Position numbers and translations under genes: made by a program. Below, piece by piece: positions 22,090 through 36,519 of a DNA stretch of 64,000 nt. The notes below the pieces were generated by a model. That model saw only the letters and a list, made by a program, of their open reading frames with translations, was not told the DNA's origin and ran no database searches. The stretch is from NCBI RefSeq assembly GCF_009017415.1, contig NC_092407.1, forward strand, positions 5,132,381-5,196,380, written 5' to 3'. Position 1 is the stretch's first letter; each line of letters begins with the position of its first letter. Origin of the DNA: Aspergillus flavus. Taxonomy: Eukaryota > Ascomycota > Eurotiomycetes > Eurotiales > Aspergillaceae.

Positions 22090-23532
22090 TTAAATGGATA
22101 GGTAGTTCGCGCAGCGGGTAATGCCAAGCTGCTCAACCAAGAATTCGTTGACAAACTGACACTTAGGATCCTGGCGCTGTTGGATTGCCAAGAACTCGGG
22201 CAGCTTCGGGAATTTTTCCAGAGCGTAAGTTGCGTTAGGAGGGTTCATTTTGTTCCAGTGGGGCCGAACGTTATATTTTTCACCAAATTCAGCCATGAAT
22301 TCGTATCCCAACTGCTGGTTCTGCCAAAGAGTTGTAAAGTTGTTATAGGTTTGGATCCAGTCAATTTCGATGATAGCAAAAACCCCGCTGAGATCCGAGC
22401 CAAGGTTGTAGGTATTGACCGGAGACATGTATGCATCATCACCCTTGAGAGAACGGTGCTGGATTACCATCATACTGTTATAGGGAGCCTTCATGCGGGG
22501 GGTTTGGGACTGCTGATAACTAATATAGTCGGCGGCAGCTTCGGCGTAATACTCGATGGGAAGGAAGTGCTCGATCTCAGCATAGAACTCTCGGTCACAG
22601 ACGCCTTGGGGAGGGCACGACGCGGCGTCGATGACTTCGTCGTAGCAGATATACTCCTTCTTGCAGTCGCCACAATCGTTGGCACAATAGTTGAGAGTGC
22701 AGTTGTGAACTCCAGTGTAGTTCGTCGGCTCCCAGTAGGAGTAGAAGTAAGTTGGCTCAAGGTCCCAGTTCTGAGAGGCCTCATTCTAGTCAAAGTGAGG
22801 ACCCCAGACAGTTACACGGTCGTGGTCCTTGTACAGCTGGGCAAGTTGCTTGCCTATCAGCGTGTAGTCAGAGGTGGCATTCACGATCTTAGTGGTCTTC
22901 TTCAGAAGGAGCGTCGGCTGGACCTTAATAGTCATCTCCGTGATGAGACCAAGGGCACCAAGGCTGATACGGAATGTCTTCAGTTCCTCGGGGTTATTCG
23001 TCTTGTTAATAACACGGAGGTTCCCCTGCGCGTTTAATACACGCAGTCTAATAATCTGACTGGCAATATTACCGATGACGGATCTAGAGCCGTGGGTACT
23101 GGTGGAGGCAGCGCCCACGAAATTCTGGACACGCTCAATACTGAGGTTACCGAAAGATAAATTATTGGCCTTAAGCTCTTCGGTGAGGTTATAAACATCC
23201 CAATCAGCACCAAAGGTGACGGTCATATTCTTCTTATCGATGTTGAGCCCCTTCAAATTTGTCATAGACACGATGTAAGAGGGCTTCTTAGTAAGAGAAT
23301 TGTCGACACAGGTAGTGAGGTTACCGAATCCATGACCATTTCCAACAACTTTTATGTGAGATCCCTTGGGATACTGCTGCTTAAGGAAGTTGGCAACCGC
23401 AGTCTCGTTGTGCGGGGCAATGTATGCGTCAGACTCGCAAGTAACCTCAAATTGCCAGTTAAACCAGCGATAGGAGGAGCCAAAAGCTGCGTGCAGCAGC
23501 ACCAACAAGAGAGCCAGCTTCGTGTTAACCAT
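22090..23532 (-). pseudogene. Secreted FAD-dependent sugar-1,4-lactone oxidase, one internal TAG
   Basis: Reading through a single TAG at 22786-22788 (codon 249) gives one continuous 480-codon frame from an ATG at 23532. It has a signal peptide (LALLLVLLHAAFG). A PCMH-type FAD-binding domain follows (VVGNGHGFGNLTTC, ASTSTHGS, SLGALGLITEMTIKV). The C-terminal half is ALO-like, with cysteine pairs, EIEHFLPIEYYAE and a RPHWNKMN motif near the end. The HWNK motif is the signature of L-gulono/D-arabinono-1,4-lactone oxidases, which oxidise aldonolactones and release H2O2. Everything except the one stop looks intact, including sequence well after it. The ancestral codon was probably TGG or CAG. It is either recently inactivated or a sequencing or assembly artefact. 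It is divergent from the similarly damaged glucose oxidase gene, about 1.9 kb away. Confidence 0.8.
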
Positions 23533-23830
23533 TTTGGAAACTATGAATGATGCGATGTCAGCCCGTTACTTGACACGAGAAACCGGATGAAAGAACTCCC
23601 GGGACTTTTCGATAGAAATACCTGCGCCTTGGGAATATCTAACAAGATGAATCCTCACTAAAGTAAACTTTGGAGGAGCAGTGTTCTTACTGAAAAATCA
23701 AGGCCGGAAGGAGGGCGAAGAGCAAAGTCCAAGCTATATATACTCAAACCTTCTCATGGCTCAGGCATTTCAGGAACGACATTATCAACCCGCCTATCTT
23801 GATGTCGATATTCGTCTCGTGGGTGTCCAA

Positions 23831-23939
23831 TGCCCAATTGCGCTCAACGCTCGTATAATTTGGCATGCCGCATATGATTTCTACCAATGTCCGGGGCACA
23901 TCAAGCGAATATGTTGACCGATTGATAATTTGGACTGAT
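23831..23939 (+). repeat. Direct repeat, copy 1
   Basis: About 109 bases, matched by 24516-24623 with scattered differences, mostly C/T or G/A. The shared blocks include GCTCGTATAA, TATGATTTCTACCA and TTGATAATTTGGACTGAT. Confidence 0.75.
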
Positions 23940-24515
23940 CCAGCCATATCACTGATTGCTTATCCAGAATATAAATGGCGTATTCTACGAGCAATAGCCT
24001 TCCGTCGGTGGGACTTGTCGTCCATCATGAAGATCTCAATTAATGAAGTCTTGACTTCACTTGGCAAATACGAGTTGGTCTATGTGAATCCACTTCGTGG
24101 AGATTGGAGCCTATCACCTTCCACATGTGGCAATATGTCAAACGCAGTTCATGGGCCACTAGACATTTTGCACATCCCTTTCAGTTCTCACGTTAAGCCG
24201 ACTGTTCTCCATCACGCCACGCATCGGGTTGGCGGTTTACCAGAATCTCACCAAAGTTTAAATCATCTTACTACCAATGCTCCAGCCACTCGATCCTTTG
24301 AGCTAATATACCTTGAGTGCATCAATTGAATATACATCGATGGGGGAGTTGGGTTGAAAAGGAATAATAGCAGTAGCAGATCCTTGGCGAGTTACCACTT
24401 CAGGAGTCTTTCGGCTGCACAAACACAAATTTGAGATGTGGGCTTATGTTAAAAGTGAGATTATGATGGTACCGGATGAGCTATGCAGATAGAGTTATTT
24501 TACTCAAATTCGGTT

Positions 24516-24623
24516 TGCCGAATTGCGCTTAATGCTCGTATAACTCGGCATGCCGCGTATGATTTCTACCATCTCCGAGGCACACCGAGCGAATATGTCG
24601 ACCAATTGATAATTTGGACTGAT
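24516..24623 (+). repeat. Direct repeat, copy 2
   Basis: Second copy of the sequence at 23831-23939, in the same orientation, separated by about 580 bases. The nature of the element is unknown. Confidence 0.75.
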
Positions 24624-25326
24624 ACATGACCATGTGGCGAAGCCAAGATTTAGAAAGCGCTTTGACCTGAACCTTCATCAAAAATTTTCGAGCGGTAGTA
24701 TAAGCGTGGACCAGCCATTAATCCACATGGGCCCTTGACCCACTTTGACCAACTACGGCCCGAAGTTTTCCTTCCCGCCTGTCTAGAAATTTATACTTCA
24801 AGCCCGTGTTTTGGTGAAATTAGCAAATTGTAGGAGCTGACCAATTAATTCTTCAGCAAAAGGCGCTAGGGGTCTGAATATAGTTTTCCCCCTACGAAGT
24901 CAATTGACCTTAGAACCCTGTCACTGGCTATTTTCTAAAACGAAAGTCCCGGTGAGGGAAGTAGCAAACCTCTTTGCTTCCGGGCTGGGCGCCAAGGCGC
25001 AGGGGACTTTTGTCGACCCTCAGGTCAAGTTTACATATGTTGTTGGTACATACATTGAAAGCATCTCTGGTCATTACGATCATCATTCTTGATCGGCCCA
25101 CAACTTCATTATCCATGGCGAATCAGGCCGCCGACCACATCCTTCAAGCTCAGCCTGAATCCCGGAATACCGTACACCGTTGCCAGTGTCCCACGTGTGT
25201 TTGGCCTGCGAGGAAAGATATCTCTATCACAAATCAAATGGCGTGTCAATATCCCATAGACTTATTGGCTTAAAGCTACGTGATAGACTTTGAAGAAGTT
25301 TTATGGTTATGTAGGCAGAAACCTAG

Positions 25327-27297
<1,971 letters not shown>

Positions 27298-27763
27298 GAT
27301 GTGTCTTTAACATTGGTGCTATACCAGCCTGGACTTCAACAGTCTATACTGAATATGTATGTAGTTCTTGTGTTACTGGTGTATACCAGCCCGGCTTTTG
27401 ATAATCGCCTCAACTAGATGCGGCATATTCTCCGATAAATAAACTAGATGCCTTAATTCTAATTGAGATCATGGTTCCTATGCTATCTCCGCTAAGACAA
27501 TCTTGGATCTCTCGTTATTCCGCGTAGCAAGCAAATCAGTCCGAAGCTCGCATGTATTCCCTTTTGAGTAGCGATCAGAGATTCTCAATTGGTTTGAAAT
27601 CAGGCGAACGTGGTGTCCATACTCGAAACGCTTGGAAGCCAAGGGTGGCACATAGAATTCCGATGGATTCCGGCACATGTCGGAATGCCAGGTAACGAGG
27701 CAGCCGACTAAACAGCGAAAGAGGAGAGCCGTACCATAGTATCTGATCCTATGATGGACCTGG
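27298..27763. other. Short convergent intergenic region, no gene seen
   Basis: This is the 3' flank of the glucose oxidase remnant and of the ceramidase. Two near-identical phrases, TATACCAGCC at 27320-27329 and 27381-27390, are the only notable repeats. Confidence 0.45.
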
Positions 27764-30072
27764 TTAGATTTGAAGGCTAAACTCGGGCCCCACTCCTTCA
27801 AAAGAGGAGATCGTTCCAAACGCATTTTTAGACTCTCCATAATAATGCAGACGATAAATCCCACGCTGTAGAGCGTTGCCCCAGCCTGACAGGTAATATG
27901 AGTCCTCGATATGCCAGGTCAAGGTCACTTGACTCGTACCCAGCAGTACGTTTGTTTGCTTCCATTCAAAGACCAGGTTCCAGTCCGCGTCAGTACGCAC
28001 TACTTCCCAAATACCGTCAATATTCATCTCCACTGCTGCATAGGTTTTTTCTAAGCGCAGGTCATTACGTGGATTAGCCCCAACAAAGGTGGCTGAAACG
28101 TAATCTCCCACCATGTAGAAGTATGGTGTCGAAGAAGATAAGACATCCCCAAACGAATGGCCAAAAGGGGGGCTGTCGAAGGCGACACCAGGGACGAATG
28201 CAAGAGAGTAATTCGTAGTAACTGGAGGCCTGGGGCCTTCAGGAAGTTTGGGCAATTGTGCCACTGCATTTGGGACTCCCAGATACGGCAGGTATGCCAG
28301 ACTAAGGTTTACATATGCCGCTAGCTGGTTGGGTCCGTAAAGAGTTGATGCGCCTTCATAACGCTGCACGGTATATTCCTCCTCTGTGGTGACATAGTGT
28401 GCGTATGAGTCTGCTGGAGATGCCAGAACAACGATAGGATCGGAGATGGATAGAACACTTTGGGCCGCGCCCGCAATAGTGGCTTTCCATCGACGTCCAG
28501 ACATAGTAGTGAGCTCGCTTGGAGAAACTATGACAAGAAGCTGGCCCAGGCGAAGGGCTTGAACATCGACGATATCAGGAGCCCATGCATATGGATTGTT
28601 CATTGCTCCAAGATCAAACAAGATCTGCTTTGGAGATTGACACTTGATTTGTTCAGGCCCAGGTTGGTGAAGACCACCCCGCACTAGCCGCCAGAAGGGA
28701 TTGGGGGATGTATTATTCTGGGTAAAATCAAAGGCCCCCGGTCCATCACTGGTTCCTCCTCCAAATGAACTGCCCAGGGCCGCGTAGCAAGTCGATAGAA
28801 GACGACCATTGAACGGAGAAATGAATTCGTAGCCCGACATGTTCTGGTATGTATGGTAAGACGCCACGGCTGATTCTCCGGCGAGTAGTACTCCTGAGCC
28901 GGAGGATATTTGCCCATATAGCTGAAAGGCAGCGTTGTATTGGCGACGGCCTATCTCAAATGCACTTTTGGCCCCGTTATCACCTTCGTTGAAGTAAGGG
29001 CCACGCGCTTGACAAAACTCGGCCCGGCCATTGCACGTGCTGGTTTTGAAGTCACACGGCAATCCCGTATCTTCACAAAACGGACCCAGCACATTGGGAC
29101 TCATGTCTCCAACGCTTGATTGTGAAAACCCAGCGACAAAATTATCAGCGAATCGAGCATCGTTGGTAGCACCTCTCTCAAAGAGATAGGCTGCAACGCC
29201 TTTGTTGTCTCCTGTAACAAGTGTATTGTTGTTGTAGAGAGAGGTGCCATGCACAGAGAAAAAGGACAATACACCAGTGGTTTTACCATCCGAGAGGCGA
29301 TCAAACGTTAGGAGTGTCATTGTTGTATCCGTATCGGAACTGTACTGAGCACGTTCAGCCGCCGGGTTCGCCAGGTAAGAATATGGGCTGCGGTTGATGT
29401 TTGCATCCTCAATATTGATCGTACCGACGCTGATCGTGCTGGGGGCTAGACTGTCATATGCTCTTTGAACTGAAAGAAGAGCCCCATCAACAATTGCGGT
29501 GTAAGTCTGCTTATCAAAACCAAGTGTCGCTATCTGAGGAAGCAAATAGTTCATCCATCCCCCGGGCCCTGAGTGTTGGTGTGTCCCACCCACTGCTACA
29601 TTGTGTTCTCTAAAATTCCCATATTTGCCTCCAAGGGTTTGAAGGCCTTGAAGAATGCCATATCGGACTGCAGTATCACCCGATTGTGTATCGAGTACAA
29701 CGTAAATGAAAGAGTTGGTGATATTGGCAGGATCAGCAAAGACAAATGACCGAGCGTAAGTTCTCTGGCGGAGACCAGTTCCTGTCTGGTTCATCTTCCC
29801 GTAACCTGCAAAAGGGATCTGAACCACAGCACTGATCGTCGCAGCTCATTAGTTATGACCGAGGGTAAGGTAGCGTAAATTCCTCACCCAGTGATATCGG
29901 CCTTTCCTACACCGACAAGGAACGTGCTTCCATGCTTGGTGTCTCGCGTCTCATCACTCCCCGTTCCATCGGTCGGATGACTCAAGGACCCAACGCTCCA
30001 CCAAAAAAATATCATTATCAAAACTGGTAGAAAACCCACCGGTTTCATGCTTCGAAGTAATAGGCATGTCAT
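27764..30072 (-). CDS. Neutral/alkaline ceramidase, two exons
   Basis: I join exon 1 (30072-29888) to exon 2 (29831-27764) across a 56-bp intron, giving 750 residues. Exon 1 holds a hydrophobic signal or anchor (VGFLPVLIMIFFWWSVGSL) and GVGKADITG. Exon 2 continues with VVQIPFAGYGKMNQTG. Family hallmarks follow in order: GGTHQHSGPGG, NINRSPYSY, SVHGTSLYNNNTLVTGDNKG, and the nucleophile region FSQSSVGDMSPNVLGPFCEDTG, whose first Ser-rich block carries the catalytic Ser. The C-terminus is an immunoglobulin-like domain (YMVGDYVSATFVGANPRNDLR). The enzyme hydrolyses the amide bond of ceramide to sphingosine and fatty acid in the secretory path or outside the cell. All motifs are intact and no stop occurs, unlike both upstream flavin oxidases. 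Confidence 0.92.
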
Positions 30073-32244
30073 CACTCACAGTGGATGGGGGAATAAGCTT
30101 GAAACGGGTCAATAACACCGTCGATGTGGCACTATTTATACTTCAGTTGCTGGATCTCACTCCTGAAAGTTGAACCCGCTAATCTCATTGAAAATTAGCT
30201 TTATGAATCTTAGTACCGTTGGTAGAATCGTCTTGTGATGTCAACACAGACCTTATCATCTGCCAGATATCAATGGTGAAGCTTTGACGATGAAAGTGGA
30301 GCAACACTTGCAGGATCGCCTTTTTCGTTATCATAATTGTCTCTGAGTCTTGGAATTCAGTGGGACGTGACTAGCTCTATGTATTGCAGCATTACCTCTC
30401 CCCAGACTTGCGGTAATCAAAAGGTACAGATAGCTACGCCACATTCTGTCGTATGGTTTCCCTTGGTAAATCGTTCCAGACGAATCCATCTCATTCAATT
30501 GGTTTCCCTTACTAGAGCTGACCCCCTTGGTTCCTACCATGCAATTTCATTTCAGGTGAAGCTGACAAGATTACTTATTGTTCTCGATAACTAGAGAGTT
30601 GGATTGGCCAGCCTGCTGTCCCACGCTTACTCTGCCTGGGCTGCTGTGTGACGTGTCAAGACTAAGATGTACTGAATATAGAGCTTAGTATTATCGTACT
30701 CAATTCTGATACCCATTTTTATGTTTTGGGTAAATCATGTCATTGCCGAAGTGCTGAATTTAGTTGGCGCGGGGCTGTCGGCGCTTCAAGGGTAATCGGC
30801 CAGATGGTTGTTCCGAGTACGATAAGCTGGCACTTTTCCTCTTTCCCCCCTTTCTCTCCGACAACCGAGAATGGAAGATCGTGAGAACCGAGGCCCGAAT
30901 ATGGAGCAAGAGCATATCCACAGACTGGATAAGTGTATGAAGCGGCCAGTCACCGACGAGAGCATATTTTAGTTACTAGAAGTCCCTAATCTGTGTAGTG
31001 TGTCATCACGCTCCTCTGACGTACCCACCACAGAATCAATGCAAATGTCCTTGGCCAGGGACACATCTAATTGCAGACAATTGACCAAATCGTTGAAGAT
31101 TCGTTCTACTGTGGATAGTTTATATGGACACAAATACGGTACTGAGGGTTTCAGATGCTGCACAGGTTCCGAAAAGTGCGAAGAGCAAGTTTCATGCCAT
31201 GTAGTGCATTCATGCAGAAAATGTCAAGTAGTATAATTGTCGAAAGGGTTTTGTGCATAGCCAACGGGGAAAATTCTATCCGCGCAAGTTCCCTGTGACT
31301 GTCTCAAGGAATCGAAAGCGAAGATGGCTCTCGCCCTCGCTCTTACCAGCTTCCTTTCGTATGTCACGAATCGTAAATTAGATATGCTATCCTAGTCAAC
31401 TAATATCAAAGCGAAGATAGATTTTCAATTTCGGATTGAACCGGCATTCTGAACTCAATGTGACGCCTCACTATGGGGACGACACAGGAAGCATTAATGA
31501 CAGACAATGAGCCGTCATTGCTGAACTAAATCCGAGTCCCGAAGTCCGAAGCCCCGTAAAGCGGAATGATAATGAAGTTGGAACACTTGAGAGCTCAATC
31601 TGCTTTATACGTTTGCTTTTTTTAGTTCGTTCCTGCTGGGGTTTGACAAAATCAGCGATGTTATTTTTTTACTTTCATCCCTGTCAGACTCTATCTTCCC
31701 TGTCAAAGGAAGCGCGGGTTTCGTCTTGCCTTCTTCTCAGCCCAATAGATAAGAGGAATCTGCTAGATTCGGACATGGTCTCTCAAATCAACGCCCAATG
31801 CGTTTCATTGGCCTTCATTTTAATGTGGCCTGAATAGTCGATCAAAAGTTAGTACTGAAATGGCTTGCTGACCTACGGCCACTTTGCTCGGCCGCATTCC
31901 GCATAATTTGTGTTCATGCAATCCTATCTTCTCGAGAGATTTCCCGTAGCCCTGATGATGATTGGAGAAGCTTCTGTAATTGATTCGTTGGTCGAGAGCT
32001 GATAACAAGAATGGACCGAGGTTGAAGTTGAAGTTGAACTTTCTGCCTGTGCTTCATTGCTTCTCGCGAACCTCAAGAACTATAAAAGTCATCCTTAAGA
32101 TCAAGTTTTAGCCAATGCCAAACGTACGCCGATATAAAATTACCACCACGCGCCATTGCCACTCCACGAAAGTTGCAGTATCTACCGATACAGAAACGTT
32201 CTGAAGTCCGCACAGGGAATACCTATTCAGCCTCGCAACCAAAA
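30073..32244. other. Divergent intergenic region, no gene seen
   Basis: About 2.2 kb between the ceramidase and permease starts. Open frames are short and without family resemblance. A minus-strand TATAAATA lies at 30133-30140, about 65 bases upstream of the ceramidase ATG. Confidence 0.45.
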
Positions 32245-34026
32245 ATGAGCCACTCTCCTCCTAGCCAGGTGAAGAAACATTTGAACGGCATCACTTTGCT
32301 TTGCCTGACTTTTGTTATATGTAATAGCTGGGCTGGTATTTCCGGAAGCCTTCAGCTAGCAATCCTGGCTGGAGGACCAGCCACCCTGGTCTACTCAATC
32401 ATCGTCGCCGCTACAGCCTACTTGGCAATAGCAGCATCAATGGCAGAGTTGGCAGTCGTTTACCCAAGCGCAGGTGGGCAATATCACATCGCCTCTATCC
32501 TCGCCCCAGAGCGATGGAGACAAGGAGTATCATATACGTGTGGGCTATTGGCGCTTTTCTCTTGGCTTGTTATTGGAGTTTCTGTCACCAGCATTGCAGC
32601 CCAGCAACTTATGGCTTTGGTAGCTACGAGCCTCTCGGATTTTGTGCCTCAGCCCTGGCACATTTTCTTTGTCTACCAAGGACTTGCGCTCCTCGCAATA
32701 ATATACAACACCTTTTTTCTGAAGAAGAACCCTTGGACACACAATGTTGCCTGTCTGTATTGGTAAAATCTCCTTCAACAGAGTTTATTGACCTGACTAT
32801 CCATAAAGTTATCCTTACAATTTCCCTATTTTCTGTGTGTTTCATTCTCTTACTTGTAAGAGGGAACCCGAAACAATCGCACGACTTCGTCTGGAACACG
32901 TTCTTGAATTATACTGGGTGGCCAGACGGTGTGTGCTTCCTCATCGGTCTCACGACATCTTGCTACATGTTCAATGGCCTCGATGGTGCCATGCACATGG
33001 CCGAGGAGTCCAGCAATCCAGAAAGAGTCGTACCTCGCACTATGCTGGGTGCAGTTGGAATCGGCTTTACCACTGGGTTTGCCTATGCAGTGGCCCAAGT
33101 TTATGCTATATCTGATATCGAAGAAGTCATGACCACTATGCAGTAAGCTCCATTAGCCAATGTCCATTCCGTTTAACTGCTACACTAACGCCTCTTAGGT
33201 GGGTTCCGTTTGTTGTTATGGAGCAAGGATTCCGATCTCGCACAATCGCTATAGTTATAGTTTCCATCAGCATTGTCATGGCGATGACTATCATAATTGC
33301 TACTCAGGAGGCTTCCTCCCGCCTGGCCTGGGTTCTGGCACGTGATAAGGGGCTATTATTCTCACAGTACATTGAGCATGTTCATCCTCACTTGGAAGTT
33401 CCCATTCGGAGCTTACTCCTAATCTGGGTGCTAACATTTATATGCGGCTTCTTATATCTCGCTTCTCAAACGGGTAAGGAACCACTGAAATCAAATGCCA
33501 TAGTGAAGGCTGTACTAACTACTCTTTGTCCATAAGCCTTCAATGCAATTATAGGCTCGTCCGTTATTCTTCAGCAGCTATCGTTCGGCATACCTATTCT
33601 CCTAATAATTGCTCGAAAGCGATCAACAGCCTACTTGTCCCCTGCTCGCAGCTTCCGTATGCCCAATATCTTGGGTTGGGTTGTTAATATATATGCGGTT
33701 GCATTCATCACCCTCATGGCTGCTATACTGTGCCTGCCAGTCATTAACCCAACCTCTGCACTTACGATGAGTAAGTGTCATAAATTCCCCGTTGTAAATG
33801 CTCGGTAATGCCGTGCAGGCCAGACTAATTATACCTCTCCAATCTAGATTACACATGCGTGATTCTAGGATTTTGTCTTTTACTTGCTCTGGCAAATTGG
33901 TGGCTGTATGCCAAGGACCATTACAATGGGCCTGTCATAGAAACGTGGGATAGCTATGAAGCTGAGCCAGCTAGTGTCTCCACCAGCCTTTCTCAGACCA
34001 AAAAAGGGAACGAAGGTACTGCATAG
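32245..34026 (+). CDS. APC-superfamily permease (GABA/choline/amino-acid type), five exons
   Basis: I join 32245-32752, 32809-33142, 33199-33473, 33537-33770 and 33848-34026, giving 509 residues in one frame. Introns are 56, 56, 63 and 77 bp. The first has the weak donor GTCTGT; with it the junction reads THNVAF-ILTI, fitting the conserved THNVGF-like stretch of this family. Using the better-looking GTAAAA at 32763 breaks the frame. About 12 hydrophobic segments are present. Recognisable stretches are SWAGISGSLQLAILAGGP, AELAVVYPSAGGQYH, FNGLDGAMHMAEE and ATQEASSRLAWVLARDKG, as in fungal Uga4/Hnm1-type carriers of the plasma membrane. The substrate is a small amine or amino acid, unresolved. 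The gene borders the AT-rich island. Confidence 0.85.
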
Positions 34027-35274
34027 ATTGTATAAATGATGTTAGTGGTAGCTATACGCGTGGCTGGTGGTTCTTGTTGGGTTTGCTACTCGTGTCTACC
34101 AGCTATTAATGCATATCATTTGTATTGAATGCACCTCTATGTATATCAGTCTCTTTCTTACTGAATATCACGCTATTTATTTAGGGTTGTGCCTTCCATA
34201 CCCTAGTATGTTTGTTACGCCCGGGGCTTTGTTATTAAGTCTGAGACCAATTAGCGAACCATATTTTAAGGGTTACTAATCTAAAATTGCTCTTTAACTT
34301 CTATTGCTATTAGGCCACTGTTAATACTAGACTACTATTATTATAGAGATATAGTTGTTACTAGACTACTATTATTATAAAAATTTAGTTATTACTAGAT
34401 TATTATTAATACTAGATTTAAGTTTAAAGAACTAGATCTATTAAATATATATATCTGATAGTTAAAAAAGTATAAATAAATTAAGACTAGTCTTACTATT
34501 AAAAATAACTCTATAGTAATAATATATATTAATTATAAAAAACTAAATTTAATATATAAAATAAATATTTTTATATATCTTTACTTATTATATTATTGCT
34601 ATAATTATTTATATTAATAATATACTATATTTTATTAGTACTATAAGCTCTTTATATTATTAATATATTTAATTATATTATTACTATAATATATATAATT
34701 TTATTATAGTAATTAATATTAGCGTTTATAATTCTTTTTATATAATTATTAAATAAACAATTTATTAGATATCTTCTATTTAAAATTAGCTATTATTATT
34801 CTATTATTATTCTATTTTATATATCTCTCTTCGATAAGGTGCGCTAGACAACGGTCTGTGATACAGGCTTTCTATATATTTATTATTTTAAGGCTATTTA
34901 ACTACCAGCTATACTACTAAAAATATTTAGATTATTAAAATATTAGATAAAGTAGAAAGATAGAGTTTTATTAGCTATATTAGCTATTAAAAAAAATTAA
35001 ATTACTAATATTTATATAGTAGCTTTTGCTTTTAATATACTCTATATAGTATTTTAAAAATATTTATTAGAATATATAATTAAATAGATATATATATATA
35101 AATAATTATAAAATAACTTTTAGTAAAAAGAAATTATTTAAAGAATAGATTCTACTACTAGATAGATATAGAGTATCCTCTTAATTTATATATATATATA
35201 AAATAGCTAATATTTTATTTTTAAAGTATAATACTATTTTCCTTTTTATAACTATAAAAAAATATATATATAAT

Positions 35275-35823
35275 TGTCAGCTGCCCTAACCCTAAAGCGG
35301 AATGGTCTTAGGGCTAGCTAGGATGAATAGAAAAGTTGAATAAAATGAATGAATTGAATGACTAAATCACATAAGAAAGCTAGGGTTGACTGAGTAGTAA
35401 CCCTAGGTCAGGCAGGCAGGTAGGGCTTAGGCAATCTAAGCCCTAGGTTAGATAATAAAGGCAGGCAACTAGGGCTAAGGCAGTCAAAGCCCTAGGTCAG
35501 GTATGAATAGAAGAGATCAAAAGAATGAATCGATATCTGGTAGTCAGATAGTTGGGTGATGATCTGCTTGAAAAAATTGATTCAATTTGGCAGGGGATTG
35601 AGTGGCTTTTTATGTTGAATTGGGCTCGCTTAGGCTTACTAGATTAGGAATTCGCTTAATATTTCCTAATTTAGTACTCGCCTAATATTTCCTAATTAGG
35701 ATGTAGTCGCTTAATATTGCCTAGTTAGGATTTTTTCGTCTAATTTCTCATAGATAGGTAATATTCTAGAATAATTCTAGAATATTCAAGAAAATTTCCT
35801 AAATAGGAAATATATCTCTGACA
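35275..35823. mobile_element. Solo LTR of a retrotransposon with 5-bp target duplication
   Basis: A 549-bp element starts TGTCAG and ends CTGACA (6-bp inverted ends with the canonical TG...CA). It is flanked on both sides by the direct repeat ATAAT (35270-35274 and 35824-35828). Its base composition is normal, unlike its surroundings. Internal near-repeats include TCGCTTAATATT and GCCTAATATTTCCTAATT. No gag or pol sequence adjoins it, so it is what recombination between two LTRs leaves behind. Superfamily (Copia or Gypsy) cannot be told. Confidence 0.8.
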
Positions 35824-36363
35824 ATAATTTTATTAAATATATATTTAAATTTAAAATCTAATTTATATATTACTATAACTATTAGTATACTAAAATAGAG
35901 AATTCTAAGATTTTAAATATCTAATTTAAATAGATAAATAAAACTATTTAAAAATATAGTATTATTTTAAATAATATATATAATTTTGATAAAATAAGAT
36001 TTATAATAAATTTAATAATTATAACTAAAGTTATTACTAGATTTAATATACTAGAGAAATTATTTTCATAATAATTAAAAAATTAAAAATAGATTATTAT
36101 TATAGAATATACTAATTTTAATAGATAGATTTATTATTCTATATTATTTTTAGAAATAAAATATATATAAAGATGAAGTATAAAAATAATAAAATTTTTT
36201 AATTAAAAAATTAAGATAAATTTTAATAATTACATAAATAATAAGATTAGTCTATATTAGCTATAAAAATATTTTATATTTTATACTATTAGCTAATATA
36301 TAGAAAAATACTATTTATTTATTCTAGTTAGCTATAATAATTATTTAATATTTTAGTTTAATT

Positions 36364-36519
36364 TAGACTGGTATTTGGCTAGGTTAGATTAGATTAATAA
36401 AGTCAGTTATATCTAACAACTAGATTATAGTTAGATTAATAGAATTTCTATATCTAACCACAGTTAAACTAAAAATTAGATAGTTAATCTAGATTAATTA
36501 TATTTAATGCCAAGACTAT
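36364..36519. repeat. Possible miniature inverted-repeat element (RIP-damaged)
   Basis: TAGACTGGTATT at the left is mirrored at the right as TAGTCTTGGCATT (read on the minus strand). The interior repeats TAGATTAAT-like words. Ends are imperfect and differ partly by C/T changes. Confidence 0.3.

Noticed and set aside
27478..27864. 128-codon minus-strand frame overlapping the ceramidase 3' end
   Set aside because: It overlaps the conserved ceramidase C-terminus in another frame and shows no family features.
35284..35297. CCCTAACCCTAA as an interstitial telomere
   Set aside because: It lies inside the solo LTR and is the 6-base, not the 12-base, unit. Related CCCTA words recur across the LTR.
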